Of a DNA stretch of 64,000 nucleotides, positions 18,207 to 26,396 are shown piece after piece; the stretch's first letter is position 1, and the number at the start of each line of letters is the position of its first letter. The DNA comes from Pseudomonas gessardii. GTDB taxonomy: Bacteria; Pseudomonadota; Gammaproteobacteria; Pseudomonadales; Pseudomonadaceae. The stretch spans positions 1 to 64,000 of the forward strand of contig NZ_MNPU01000016.1 in NCBI RefSeq assembly GCF_001983165.1, read 5' to 3'. Below the pieces are notes generated by a model that was given only the letters and a program-made list of their open reading frames with translations, was not told where the DNA came from and ran no database searches. Made by a program: the position numbers and the translations under genes.

Positions 18207-18336
18207 GACCTGACGAGCGGGGCAATTGCCGACCACTGCCCGGCAAACCCGCGTTTTTTCAGGGTTGCGCGCCCGGACACGGGACCGCCGCCTTCAACTC
18301 GGGTAGAATGCCGCCCACGCAATGAGGGTATTGGAA

Positions 18337-19173
18337 ATGGCTTTAGTCGGGCGCTACAACAGTTTGCAAGTGGTTAAACACACTAACTTTGGTTTGTATC
18401 TGGACGGTGAGCAAGAAGGTGAAATCCTTTTGCCCAATCGTTATATTCCCAAAGATATTCCCAGTGAAGATGAAGACTGGCTTAACGTTTTTATTTATCT
18501 GGACAGCGATGACAAACTTATCGCCACCACTGAAAAACCAAAAGTGCAGGTGGGCGAGTTTGCCAGCCTGAAAGTGGTTGAAGTCAACAGCATCGGGGTC
18601 TTCCTCGACTGGGGCCTGCCCAAGGACCTGTTGTTGCCTTACTCCGAGGAAAAGCGCCAACTGACCGCCGGTGAGTACTGCGTGGTGCACGTCTACCTCG
18701 ACAAACACACCAAACGCATCACCGCCACGGCGCGCCTGGACCGTTACCTGGACAAGACGCCAGCCAACTACACCGTGGGCCAGGAAGTCGACCTGCTGGT
18801 TGCCGAAGCCACCGACATGGGGTTCAAGGCGATCATCAATAACAAGCACTGGGGCCTGATCCACAAGAACGAAGTGTTCAAGTTCCTGCGTCCGGGCAAG
18901 GAAGAGAAGGGTTTCATCAAGGAAATCCGCGCCGACGGCAATATCAGCCTGAGCCTGCAACCGGTCGGCGAGCAAGCGGCGTCCAGCCTGAACTCGAAGA
19001 TCCTCGCCAAGTTGCGGGAAAACAACGGCAGCTTGCCGGTCAGCGACAAGAGCGACCCGAGCGTGATCAGCAACTTGTTTGGCGTGAGCAAGGGTAACTT
19101 CAAGAAGGCTATTGGTGCGCTGTACAAGCAGGGTCAGATTGTGATTCATGCCGACCGCATTGAACTGAGCTGA
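18337..19173 (+). CDS. cvfB: S1-domain RNA-binding protein, CvfB family
   Basis: A 278-residue protein of the CvfB/YitL family. It has three tandem S1-like beta-barrels (about 1-65, 65-130 and 140-210; for example VVKHTNFGLYLDGEQEGEIL and LKVVEVNSIGVFLDWGLPKD). A C-terminal winged helix follows (VISNLFGVSKGNFKKAIGALYKQGQI, about 240-270). It binds RNA; in Staphylococcus the relative controls virulence factors. ATG 18337 follows GAGGG at nine bases. ATG 18322 is in frame and five codons longer, but has no ribosome site. The upstream gap 18003-18336 holds the hairpin and -10 box described separately. Confidence 0.88.
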   Translation: MALVGRYNSLQVVKHTNFGLYLDGEQEGEILLPNRYIPKDIPSEDEDWLNVFIYLDSDDKLIATTEKPKVQVGEFASLKVVEVNSIGVFLDWGLPKDLLLPYSEEKRQLTAGEYCVVHVYLDKHTKRITATARLDRYLDKTPANYTVGQEVDLLVAEATDMGFKAIINNKHWGLIHKNEVFKFLRPGKEEKGFIKEIRADGNISLSLQPVGEQAASSLNSKILAKLRENNGSLPVSDKSDPSVISNLFGVSKGNFKKAIGALYKQGQIVIHADRIELS

Positions 19174-19209
19174 TTGCCCCTTGCCGTAAGCCCGCTACTA
19201 TCGGACTGC

Positions 19210-19341
19210 ATGTCGATTGTTGCCCATGCCCCCTGGCTGATGTGGCGCAAAGGCAGGCTTGGGGCTAATCTCAATGCATGGATTGAGCGGCAGCAAGCGG
19301 GCAAGACGCGGCCTGTACAAGAGACCCGGGCGCTTGCCTGA
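19210..19341 (+). CDS. Possible 43-residue small protein
   Basis: ATG 19210 to TGA 19341 encodes a basic peptide beginning MSIVAHAPWLMWRKGRLGAN and ending ETRALA. It has the amino-acid balance of a real protein, but there is no clear ribosome site before the ATG. It lies in a 680-base region between cvfB and the amidase gene that otherwise has little coding. I do not recognise it; comparison with related genomes would decide. Confidence 0.3.
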   Translation: MSIVAHAPWLMWRKGRLGANLNAWIERQQAGKTRPVQETRALA

Positions 19342-19480
19342 CCGCCCCGTCAGGATTTGTATCAATTCAGTAATGGTTCGTTGCGGTTTCAGGCAAGCAT
19401 TACGTGGGACTTAGTACTACTATCTGTAGGAAGCAGCCACAGAATTCCAGCTGCTCGGCACTACCCTCAAAGGGGGCACC

Positions 19481-19603
19481 ATGAAAGAGAAACTGCAAAA
19501 CTGGCTGCACGACCTCGGCGTCGCACTCGGCTTGATCGAGCCACCGCTGCAACCGGTGCCTATCCGCACCGATGACGAACAGCGCCGCCCGCGTCGCAGG
19601 TAA
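19481..19603 (+). CDS. Predicted 40-residue small protein
   Basis: ATG 19481 is preceded by AGGGGG at about five bases, a strong ribosome site. The product starts MKEKLQNWLHDLGVALGLIE, an amphipathic helix, and ends in a proline segment and an arginine-rich tail (DDEQRRPRRR). The shape (helix, PPLQPVP linker, basic tail) and the ribosome site argue for translation. The function is unknown; it could be a membrane-surface or nucleic-acid-binding small protein. The remainder of 19604-19857 shows no feature beyond the amidase leader. Confidence 0.6.
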   Translation: MKEKLQNWLHDLGVALGLIEPPLQPVPIRTDDEQRRPRRR

Positions 19604-19857
19604 GCCCGGAAAAGCGCTCAGGCATTGGTGTTTGGGCGCGATTACTCGTCACACTGTCCCGGGAACACGGTAGGTGGGCGCGCTTGTATGTGATAGCTGC
19701 GCACCAGTCGAAGACCCGGTTTCTAAATTAAGTTGCGCTCGCTTTGTCTGACCCTGGAAGTATTCTGGTCGGACGTTTCCTTTTGTCTGCTCCCCCGACC
19801 TTTTTCGTATTTGGACGCTTTATATTCCTGCTCTCTTCAAGGAAGGAAGACAGGGCT

Positions 19858-20460
19858 ATGTCGTTTGTTAACAGTGATGGAATGCTGGTTTCCGACAAAG
19901 TGGTACTGCGTCGGTTTTACGCGATTGAACATGGGGATTTGCAGACGGTACATGCTTTAGTTGTCCACCAGACGGATGCACCTACGGCGCAACATACGTT
20001 CAACGGCTACCTCGCCAAAGGCAGCGGTGCGCACTTTCTGATTGATAAAAATGGCTTTATTTACCAAACGGCTAGCTTGAAAAAACGCTGCTACCACGTT
20101 GGAAAGCTCATTCGCTCGAAGTGTCTGGCAATTGATAAAAAATCATGTGACAGCGCTCAGATGGCCCGCATTCAAGCGTTATCGTGGACTGCGCAGATCA
20201 AGGCGTTGGACGCATATGAGCGAGCAAAAAGCTACCCTGAACGCTATCCTGTGAACTCCGACTCTATTGGCATCGAATTGGTGGGCAAACACTTGGATAC
20301 CTCTCGGTATGAGACCGTTACCCTCGTGCAAAACCAATCCCTTCAATGGCTCGTCAACGAGTTATATGTTCATTTCAACCTGTCCTCGGGTGATGTCTAC
20401 AGGCACCCGCAGATATCCTATAAAAACCCGGGTGAAGCCAGTAGTGCGGTGTGGGAATGA
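19858..20460 (+). CDS. Peptidoglycan amidase (Amidase_2/PGRP fold), probable antibacterial effector
   Basis: A 200-residue zinc N-acetylmuramoyl-L-alanine amidase of the T7-lysozyme/AmpD type, cleaving the bond between the glycan and the stem peptide. Motifs: ALVVHQTDAP with ligand His37, GAHFLIDKNGFIYQ at 57-70, CYHVG with His80, SIGIELVG at 136-143, and YRHPQISYKNPGEAS with His183. The third zinc ligand, Asp in AmpD ten residues after its histidine, aligns with Glu193 (Asn190 stands in the usual DPG spot). There is no signal peptide. ATG 19858 has AAGGAAGG upstream. It overlaps the lipoprotein gene by four bases. The A+T-richer composition suggests recent acquisition. A cell-wall recycling role is less likely, given the lipoprotein partner. 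Confidence 0.8.
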   Translation: MSFVNSDGMLVSDKVVLRRFYAIEHGDLQTVHALVVHQTDAPTAQHTFNGYLAKGSGAHFLIDKNGFIYQTASLKKRCYHVGKLIRSKCLAIDKKSCDSAQMARIQALSWTAQIKALDAYERAKSYPERYPVNSDSIGIELVGKHLDTSRYETVTLVQNQSLQWLVNELYVHFNLSSGDVYRHPQISYKNPGEASSAVWE

Positions 20461-20837
20461 TAACCATCAAAGCGTGGCCGATAGGTGCATTACTGGTTCT
20501 TGCGGGATGTACGGATCTGCACGCCCCCAACCTTGAAAATATTGTTATCTCAAGCTTCCAATCCCAGGAGCCCGAGAGTTGCCGGTCTTCTGACGTGCCC
20601 CTCGACCCAAGCCATGTGCAGGCGTTTTTCCAACGGGCGTCGAAGATTGATAGCCGCGCCCTGCATGACCGTTACGAGTGGGCGCCTTGTTATCTGGAGG
20701 GCAACCTGAAGTACAACGGGCATATATGTACATGGCAGGTGAGGGCGGGAGCCACTGGGGTCATCCGGTGTTCGGCGGCAGAGCAGTACTTTGCTTGTGA
20801 CGAGTGCGGTGACCTGTTTGAAAGCCCTGGGAGTTAA
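20457..20837 (+). CDS. Cysteine-rich lipoprotein, probable immunity partner of the amidase
   Basis: A 126-residue lipoprotein. The signal MITIKAWPIGALLVLAGC ends in a lipobox with Cys18. The mature part has six more cysteines (SCRSS, PCYLEG, HICTWQ, VIRCSA, FACDECG), so periplasmic disulfides are likely. ATG 20457 overlaps the amidase stop (ATGA), showing coupling; a GTG six bases earlier is possible but would make a worse signal. A leaderless amidase followed by a periplasmic lipoprotein is the arrangement of type VI amidase effectors and their immunity proteins. I do not recognise the family; the immunity role is inference. Confidence 0.72.
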   Translation: MITIKAWPIGALLVLAGCTDLHAPNLENIVISSFQSQEPESCRSSDVPLDPSHVQAFFQRASKIDSRALHDRYEWAPCYLEGNLKYNGHICTWQVRAGATGVIRCSAAEQYFACDECGDLFESPGS

Positions 20838-20888
20838 ACAAAAAACGGATGCGACGCCCCTCGTCGCACCCGCTCAAGCAAGCTTGAC

Positions 20889-22271
20889 TCAAGCCACGTC
20901 GGCCGTCGTGGCCTCTGGCCGCCGCGACAGCACACTCACCAGCACAAAACTCACCACACTCACGCCCAGGCTGTAGTAGATCGGGGTGTTGGCCTCCAAA
21001 CCATCCTTGATCATAAACACCAGGGACGTGACAAACCCCAATGCCATGGCGCTGATCGCGCCCGAGGTGGTGGCGCGTTTCCAGTAGATCGCCCCGATCA
21101 ATGGGATCAGCATGCCGCCGACCAGCAGGTTGTAGGCCAGGGTCAAGGCGCTGATCACATCGGTGACCACCAGGGCGATACCCAGTACAGCGATGCCGGT
21201 CAGCAGGGTGAACAGGCGGTTGATGTTCAGGCTCGACTGCTTGCCGCCGCGCAGGCGTGGCAGCAGGTCTTCGGTCAGCACGGTGGAGGCGGCGAGCAGG
21301 CCGGCGCTGGCGGTGGACATCATGGCCGCCAGCGCCGCCGCGATCACCAGGCCACGCAAGCCGTCGGGCAACGACAGTTTGACGATGGCGGCGAAGGCGT
21401 TGTTGACGTTGTCCAGGTCCGGGATCAGCACATGGGCGGCCATACCGATCAGGGCACAGGCCAGGCCGTAGAGGATGCAGTAGAACCCGGCGAAGGTCCC
21501 CGCATACTGGGCGACCTTTGCGTCACGGGCGGTAAACACCCGTTGCCAGATGTCCTGGCCGATCAGGATGCCGAAAAAGTAGATCATGAAGTAGGTGATG
21601 ATGGTGTCCCAGCCGATGCTGGTAAAGCTGAAACTGGCTGCCGGCAGCTTGGCCACCAGTTCATCCCAGCCGCCCACGCGGTACAGGCAGATCGGCAGCA
21701 GGATAAACATCAGGCCGACGGTCTTGATCACGAACTGCACGATATCGGTCAAGGTCAGCGACCACATGCCACCGATGGTCGAATACACCAGCACCACGCC
21801 ACCGCCCAGCAGGATGGCGGCCCAGAACGGCAGGTCGAACATCACTTGCAGTACGGTGCCGATCCCCAGGATCGAGGTCACCGCCAGCATCAGCGCATAG
21901 GCCAGCATGATCAGCCCGCTGGCCTGGCGGGCCGTGGGGTTGTAGCGTTGCTCCAGGACCTGGGTCACGGTGAAAATTTTCAGCTTGAGCAAGGGTTTGG
22001 CGAGAAACAGGTTCAGCGCAATGATCCCCGTACCTAGCGCTGCGCAGAGCCAGAAACCGGAAATGCCATGTACATAACCCAGGCGCACGCTGCCCACCGT
22101 GGACGCGCCGCCCAGTACCGTCGCAGCCATGGTGCCCATGTACAGCGTCGGCCCCAGGTTGCGCCCGGCGACCAGATAGTCTTCATGGGTCTTGGCGCGG
22201 CGCATGCCGAAATAGCCGAGCACGAGCATGCCGGCGGCGTAGATAAATACGATGAATAGATCCAGGGCCAT
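20889..22271 (-). CDS. Sodium:solute symporter (SSS family)
   Basis: A 460-residue inner-membrane protein with about 13 hydrophobic segments and SSS-family motifs such as MLVLGYFGMRRAKTHEDYLV and the GGASTVGSV region in the second helix. It uses the sodium gradient to import a small organic solute. It is 52 bases downstream of gbuA on the same strand. In P. aeruginosa the guanidinobutyrase gene also has a sodium-solute symporter nearby, so 4-guanidinobutyrate or a related guanidino compound is the likely substrate (inference). Confidence 0.87.
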   Translation of the reverse strand: MALDLFIVFIYAAGMLVLGYFGMRRAKTHEDYLVAGRNLGPTLYMGTMAATVLGGASTVGSVRLGYVHGISGFWLCAALGTGIIALNLFLAKPLLKLKIFTVTQVLEQRYNPTARQASGLIMLAYALMLAVTSILGIGTVLQVMFDLPFWAAILLGGGVVLVYSTIGGMWSLTLTDIVQFVIKTVGLMFILLPICLYRVGGWDELVAKLPAASFSFTSIGWDTIITYFMIYFFGILIGQDIWQRVFTARDAKVAQYAGTFAGFYCILYGLACALIGMAAHVLIPDLDNVNNAFAAIVKLSLPDGLRGLVIAAALAAMMSTASAGLLAASTVLTEDLLPRLRGGKQSSLNINRLFTLLTGIAVLGIALVVTDVISALTLAYNLLVGGMLIPLIGAIYWKRATTSGAISAMALGFVTSLVFMIKDGLEANTPIYYSLGVSVVSFVLVSVLSRRPEATTADVA

Positions 22272-22323
22272 GGTGGCGCTCTCCAGTTATTGTTTTTATT
22301 GACTGATCAGGTGGCGCACTACA

Positions 22324-23274
22324 TCAACGGTGCGTGACGCCAGGCAGCACGCAGAGCATTTCGTACAGCAGGTTGGCACCCAGCAACGAGGTATTGCCGG
22401 TGGTGTCGTAGGGCGGCGAAACTTCCACCAGGTCACAACCAATCAGCTCCAGGCCCTGGCAGCCACGGATGATCTCGATCGCCTGGATGGTGGTCAGCCC
22501 GCCGATTTCCGGGGTGCCGGTGCCGGGCGCCCAGGCTGGGTCGATGCCGTCGATGTCGAAACTCAGGTACACCGGGCCGCCGCCGACCTTTTCCCGCACT
22601 TCGGCCATCAACGGCGCGAGGGAGTGGTGCCAGCACTCTTCGGCCTGGACCACGCGGAACCCCTGTTTGCGGCTCCAGTTGAAGTCTTCGGCGGTATAGC
22701 CCTGGGCGCGCAGGCCGATTTGCACCACGCGGTCGCAATCGAGCAGGCCCTCTTCGACGGCCCGGCGGAAGGTGGTGCCGTGGGCGATTTTCTCGCCGAA
22801 CATATGGTCGTTGACGTCGGCATGGGCATCGATATGCACCAGCCCGACCTTGCCGTGCTTCTTGTGGATCGCCCGCAGGATCGGCAGGGTGATGGTGTGG
22901 TCGCCGCCCAGGGTCAGCGGGATCACGTCGTGCTTGAGGATTTCATCGTAGGACTCTTCGATGATGCGCACGGCATCCAGCAGGTTGAAGGTGTTGATCG
23001 CCACATCGCCGATATCGGCCACCGACAGCGAGTCGAACGGCGCGGCGCCGGTGGCCATGTTGTAGGGGCGGATCATCACCGACTCGGCACGGATTTCACG
23101 CGGCCCGAAGCGGGTGCCGGCGCGCAGCGAGGTGCCGATATCCAGGGGCACGCCGACAAAGGCCGCATCCAGGCCGGCGGCGGTTTGCAGGTGGGGCAGG
23201 CGCATCATCGTGGCGATGCCGGCAAAGCGCGGCATTTCGTTGCCGCCCAGTGGTTGGTGAAAAATCTTGTCCAC
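22324..23274 (-). CDS. gbuA: Guanidinobutyrase (agmatinase/arginase family)
   Basis: A 316-residue Mn-dependent ureohydrolase that splits 4-guanidinobutyrate into 4-aminobutyrate and urea, a step of arginine catabolism. Metal-binding motifs are GGDHTITLP, DAHADVND and SFDIDGIDPAWAPGTGTPE, all intact. The N-terminus (MDKIFHQPLGGNEMPRFAGI) and overall sequence match what I recall of P. aeruginosa GbuA more closely than SpeB agmatinase. The divergent LysR gene (GbuR-like) and the sodium-solute symporter support this. Agmatinase activity cannot be excluded from sequence alone. Confidence 0.88.
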   Translation of the reverse strand: MDKIFHQPLGGNEMPRFAGIATMMRLPHLQTAAGLDAAFVGVPLDIGTSLRAGTRFGPREIRAESVMIRPYNMATGAAPFDSLSVADIGDVAINTFNLLDAVRIIEESYDEILKHDVIPLTLGGDHTITLPILRAIHKKHGKVGLVHIDAHADVNDHMFGEKIAHGTTFRRAVEEGLLDCDRVVQIGLRAQGYTAEDFNWSRKQGFRVVQAEECWHHSLAPLMAEVREKVGGGPVYLSFDIDGIDPAWAPGTGTPEIGGLTTIQAIEIIRGCQGLELIGCDLVEVSPPYDTTGNTSLLGANLLYEMLCVLPGVTHR

Positions 23275-23357
23275 GGCAGTGCCTCATCGTTGTTGTGGTT
23301 ATCAGAGGCCGATTCTGCGAAATGCCAGGCAAGGGAAGAATCGCTGTGGGGAAATAC

Positions 23358-23381
23358 TTAGTTCAGATTTTTCTGAACTAA
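23358..23381. promoter_or_regulatory. Perfect 10-bp palindrome between gbuA and gbuR, candidate GbuR operator
   Basis: TTAGTTCAGA and TCTGAACTAA flank a TTTT centre. LysR regulators bind T-N11-A inverted repeats in divergent promoter regions, and this element sits 83 bases before gbuA and 53 before gbuR. No T-run on either side argues for a terminator. Confidence 0.65.
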
Positions 23382-23434
23382 TGCCTGGGGTAGACTCCAC
23401 CGACCTGTCAGCTGATTTTTTGCCTGGAGCGCCC

Positions 23435-24328
23435 ATGGCTAATGCCTTGCCCGACCTGAAACTGCTGCGCATCTTCGCAAGCGTGGTGCGCCACCAAGGG
23501 TTTGCCAGTGCCCAGCACGAGCTCAACCTGTCGACCTCGGCCATCAGCACTTATATGAGCCAGCTGGAAGGCGCGTTGGGCCTGGTGCTGTGCCATCGCG
23601 GGCGTGGCGGCTTCAGCCTGACCAGCAAGGGTGAGTTGTTTCACCAGGAAACCTTGCGCCTGCTGGGCGAACTGGAGGGCTTCGAGCAATACGCGGCGGC
23701 GCTCAAGGGCGAACTGCGCGGCACACTCAAACTGGGCGTGCTTGATTCGACCGTCAGCGACAAGGCCCTGCCATTCGCCGAAGTCATCGGCGCCTACAGC
23801 CTTGAGCACCCGGCGGTGCATTTGCACTTGTCGGTGATGAGCCCCTACGAACTGCAACTGGGGGTGCAGGACAATCGCCTGGACCTGGCCATCGGTGCCT
23901 TCTCCAACCGCATGAGCGGCTTGCTCTACATGCCGCTGTACCGCGAACAGCACTGGCTCTATTGCAGCTCGCGCCACCCGCTGTTCAGCGAGCGGCGCAT
24001 CCCGGAACCGGTGATTACCCAGCAACGCATGGTCGGGCGCGGTTACTGGAGCCAGGCGGAACTGGCGCGCCACGGCTTCAAACACAGCGCCGCCACCGTG
24101 GAAAGCATGGAGGCGCAGTTGATCCTGGTGCTGTCCGGCGCCTACATCGGCTACTTGCCCGAACACTACGCCCAGGCCTGGGTCGACAAAGGCGACTTGC
24201 GGGTGCTATTGCCGGCGACCTTTGGCTACCAGGCGCCGTTTTCGCTGATCATGCGCCGTGGGCGCAGCCGCGAGCCGTTGATCCAGACCTTCCGCGATTT
24301 ACTCAAAGCACAGCTCAATCAGGCCTGA
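23435..24328 (+). CDS. gbuR: LysR-family activator of the guanidinobutyrase gene
   Basis: A 297-residue LysR regulator. The helix-turn-helix (about 8-65, HQGFASAQHELNLSTSAIST) is followed by an effector domain with substrate-binding fold. It is divergent from gbuA with a palindrome between them, the same arrangement as gbuA-gbuR in P. aeruginosa, where GbuR activates gbuA with 4-guanidinobutyrate. ATG 23435 follows TGGAGC; the open frame before it crosses the palindrome and is rejected. It ends two bases before tapT. Confidence 0.85.
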   Translation: MANALPDLKLLRIFASVVRHQGFASAQHELNLSTSAISTYMSQLEGALGLVLCHRGRGGFSLTSKGELFHQETLRLLGELEGFEQYAAALKGELRGTLKLGVLDSTVSDKALPFAEVIGAYSLEHPAVHLHLSVMSPYELQLGVQDNRLDLAIGAFSNRMSGLLYMPLYREQHWLYCSSRHPLFSERRIPEPVITQQRMVGRGYWSQAELARHGFKHSAATVESMEAQLILVLSGAYIGYLPEHYAQAWVDKGDLRVLLPATFGYQAPFSLIMRRGRSREPLIQTFRDLLKAQLNQA

Positions 24329-24330
24329 AT

Positions 24331-24927
24331 ATGTCCAGACCCCAATGCCCCCGCTGCCTGCGGCCGACCACTCACTGCCTGTGTGCCCTGATCCCGAGCC
24401 TGGACAGCCGCACCCGGGTGTTGCTGTTGCAGCATCCCAGCGAGGTCAACCATGCACTCAATACCGCGCGCCTGGCTGCGCTGGGCCTGATGAATGCGCA
24501 ACTGGTGGTGGGTGAAGTCTTCGAGGACTTGCCCACCTTGCTCAACCCGCCGGGGTATCAGGCGCGGCTGCTGTTTCCCGCCGAAGAGGCGCAACCGCTG
24601 CAGGCCTACAGCCCATCCGACGAACCCTTGTTGTTGGTAGTGCCCGACGGCACCTGGCGCAAGGCGCGCAAGCTGCTGCACCTCAACCCGCTGCTGGCGG
24701 CGTTGCCCCGGGTGACGCTGGCGGCGGGCGCGGTGTCTCGCTACCGGCTGCGCAAGGCGCCGGGGCCGGGGGCTTTATCGACAGTAGAGGCGATTGTGCA
24801 GGCGTTGCAGGTGCTGGAGGCGCCGCAGTCATTCGAGCCGTTGTTGCGGCCGTTCGAGGCGTTGATCGAGGGGCAGATTGCGGCGATGGGGGAGGCGGTT
24901 TTTCAGCGTAATCATGGGGGTGATTAG
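24331..24927 (+). CDS. tapT: tRNA-uridine aminocarboxypropyltransferase (DTW domain)
   Basis: A 198-residue DTW-domain enzyme. It transfers the aminocarboxypropyl group of S-adenosylmethionine to uridine 47 of tRNAs, forming acp3U. The N-terminus has a zinc-type cysteine cluster (CPRCLRPTTHCLC, residues 6-18). The diagnostic motif appears as PDGTWRKARK (DGTW) near residue 110, preceded by LLLVV, and is followed by SRYRLRKAP. ATG 24331 starts two bases after the gbuR stop, so it may be co-transcribed by readthrough. Homologue of E. coli YfiP/TapT. Confidence 0.88.
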   Translation: MSRPQCPRCLRPTTHCLCALIPSLDSRTRVLLLQHPSEVNHALNTARLAALGLMNAQLVVGEVFEDLPTLLNPPGYQARLLFPAEEAQPLQAYSPSDEPLLLVVPDGTWRKARKLLHLNPLLAALPRVTLAAGAVSRYRLRKAPGPGALSTVEAIVQALQVLEAPQSFEPLLRPFEALIEGQIAAMGEAVFQRNHGGD

Positions 24928-24985
24928 CCGGTTCACCGAGGTCCAGCTCCCCCATTGACCGCGCCGCTCAAGACATGTGCGGTCA

Positions 24986-25016
24986 AATGTGGGAGCCGGC
25001 TTGCCGGCGATGGCGC
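24986..25016. repeat. Single REP half-element
   Basis: Aaatgtgggagccggcttgc and the complementary gccggcgatgg lie between convergent tapT and the HlyD-type adaptor gene. It is a divergent copy of the REP seen elsewhere in the window (gagccggcttgccggc in place of gagcgggcttgctcgc). Confidence 0.7.
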
Positions 25017-25030
25017 CCGCCCAAACACCG

Positions 25031-26386
25031 CTAACGCTCACGCATCGCCTCCGTCCGTGCCTTCAACACCGGCTTGAGCAAGTAATCCAACACGCTTTTC
25101 TCCCCGGTAATAATATCCACCGTCGCCACCATCCCCGGGATGATCAGCAGCGGTTTTTTCTCCCCGCCCAGATGGTTCTTATCGGTGCGCACCTGGATCA
25201 GGTAGAAGCTGTTGCCCTTGTCGTCGGTAATCGTATCGGCACCGATCAGCTCCAGTTTCGCCGCCAGCCCGCCGTAGATGGTGTAGTCATAGGCACTGAA
25301 CTTGACCATCGCCTTTTGCCCCGGATGCAAGAACGCCACGTCCTGGGGCCGTACTTTGGCCTCGATCAGCAGGTTGTCTTCCAGCGGAACGATTTCCACC
25401 ATGTCGCTGCCCGGCTGGACCACGCCGCCGATGGTGTTGACCTTCAATTGCTTGATCACCCCGTGCACCGGGGAGACCACGGTGGTGCGGCTGACGCGGT
25501 CATCGATGGCGATGCTCGAGGCGGTGATTTTTGACAGGTCGGTGCGTTTTTCGTTGAGTTCCTTGGCCGCTTCCGAGCGGAAGCTTTGCACCGACTCGTC
25601 GATTTTGCTCTTGATCTCATTGATCGCCGATTCCGCCCGGGGGATCGCCAGGGTGGTGGCGTTCAGCGAGCCACGGATCTCCACGGCGCTGCGTTTGAGG
25701 CGCAGGATTTCCACCGGCGACACCGCGCCGGTGCCCACCAGCGGCGCCGACATGTTCATCTCTTGTTGCAGCAGCGCCAGGCTGGAGCTGAATTGGCCCT
25801 GCTTGGAACGGAACTCCGCCAGCTCCTGGGTTTTCTGCCGCAATTGTTCACTCAAGGTCCGTTGCTCGCTGCTCAAGCGCCGCTGGCGTTGTTCAAACAG
25901 TGAGCGCTCGTCTTCAGCCACTTGCGGAGCCTTGGCGATGACTTCATCGGACAGTTTGAACGGCCGCCCCTCGGCCTCGGCCGACAGGCGTTCGACCTGG
26001 GCGGTGAGGGCATACCGGTCGACTTCGCTTTCGCCCTTGTTCGAGCGGAACCGCGTGTCGTCCAGTTGCAGCAGTTTGTCGCCCTTGTCCACCATTTGCC
26101 CTTCGCGCACGTAGATCTGGGTGACGATGCCGCCCTCCAGGTTCTGGATCACCTGCACTTTGCTCGACGGGATGGCCTTGCCTTCGCCCATGGTCACTTC
26201 ATCGAGCACGGCAAAGTTGGCCCACAGCAGGGCGCAGATGATCAGGCCGGCGGTCAGCCACACGATAATCCGTGAACGGCGCGGCGAGTCCTGCAGCGCA
26301 GCGCCCGCCAGTTCGGGCATGAATTCGCTGTCGGCGGTTTTGCCAAAACTCTTGAAATAACCCGATGACGCGGGAGTGCCTGACAT
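25031..26386 (-). CDS. Type I secretion membrane-fusion protein (HlyD/LapC family)
   Basis: A 451-residue periplasmic adaptor linking the ABC exporter to the outer-membrane channel. It has a short cytosolic N-terminus and one membrane helix (about 40-60, RIIVWLTAGLIICALLWANF). A long coiled-coil hairpin follows (about 110-330, for example RLSSEQRTLSEQLRQKTQEL), then a C-terminal lipoyl/beta-barrel part ending LDYLLKPVLKART. ATG 26386 follows AGGAG at seven bases; 17 earlier codons in frame lack support and overlap the upstream gene. Part of the exporter trio with the ABC and TolC genes, serving the divergent adhesin. Confidence 0.92.
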   Translation of the reverse strand: MSGTPASSGYFKSFGKTADSEFMPELAGAALQDSPRRSRIIVWLTAGLIICALLWANFAVLDEVTMGEGKAIPSSKVQVIQNLEGGIVTQIYVREGQMVDKGDKLLQLDDTRFRSNKGESEVDRYALTAQVERLSAEAEGRPFKLSDEVIAKAPQVAEDERSLFEQRQRRLSSEQRTLSEQLRQKTQELAEFRSKQGQFSSSLALLQQEMNMSAPLVGTGAVSPVEILRLKRSAVEIRGSLNATTLAIPRAESAINEIKSKIDESVQSFRSEAAKELNEKRTDLSKITASSIAIDDRVSRTTVVSPVHGVIKQLKVNTIGGVVQPGSDMVEIVPLEDNLLIEAKVRPQDVAFLHPGQKAMVKFSAYDYTIYGGLAAKLELIGADTITDDKGNSFYLIQVRTDKNHLGGEKKPLLIIPGMVATVDIITGEKSVLDYLLKPVLKARTEAMRER

Positions 26387-26396
26387 GGTGGGGCTC

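Noticed and set aside
17823..18236. 137-codon version of the small SutA-like gene
   Set aside because: The added 78 codons run through a TATAAT box and have no conserved pattern.
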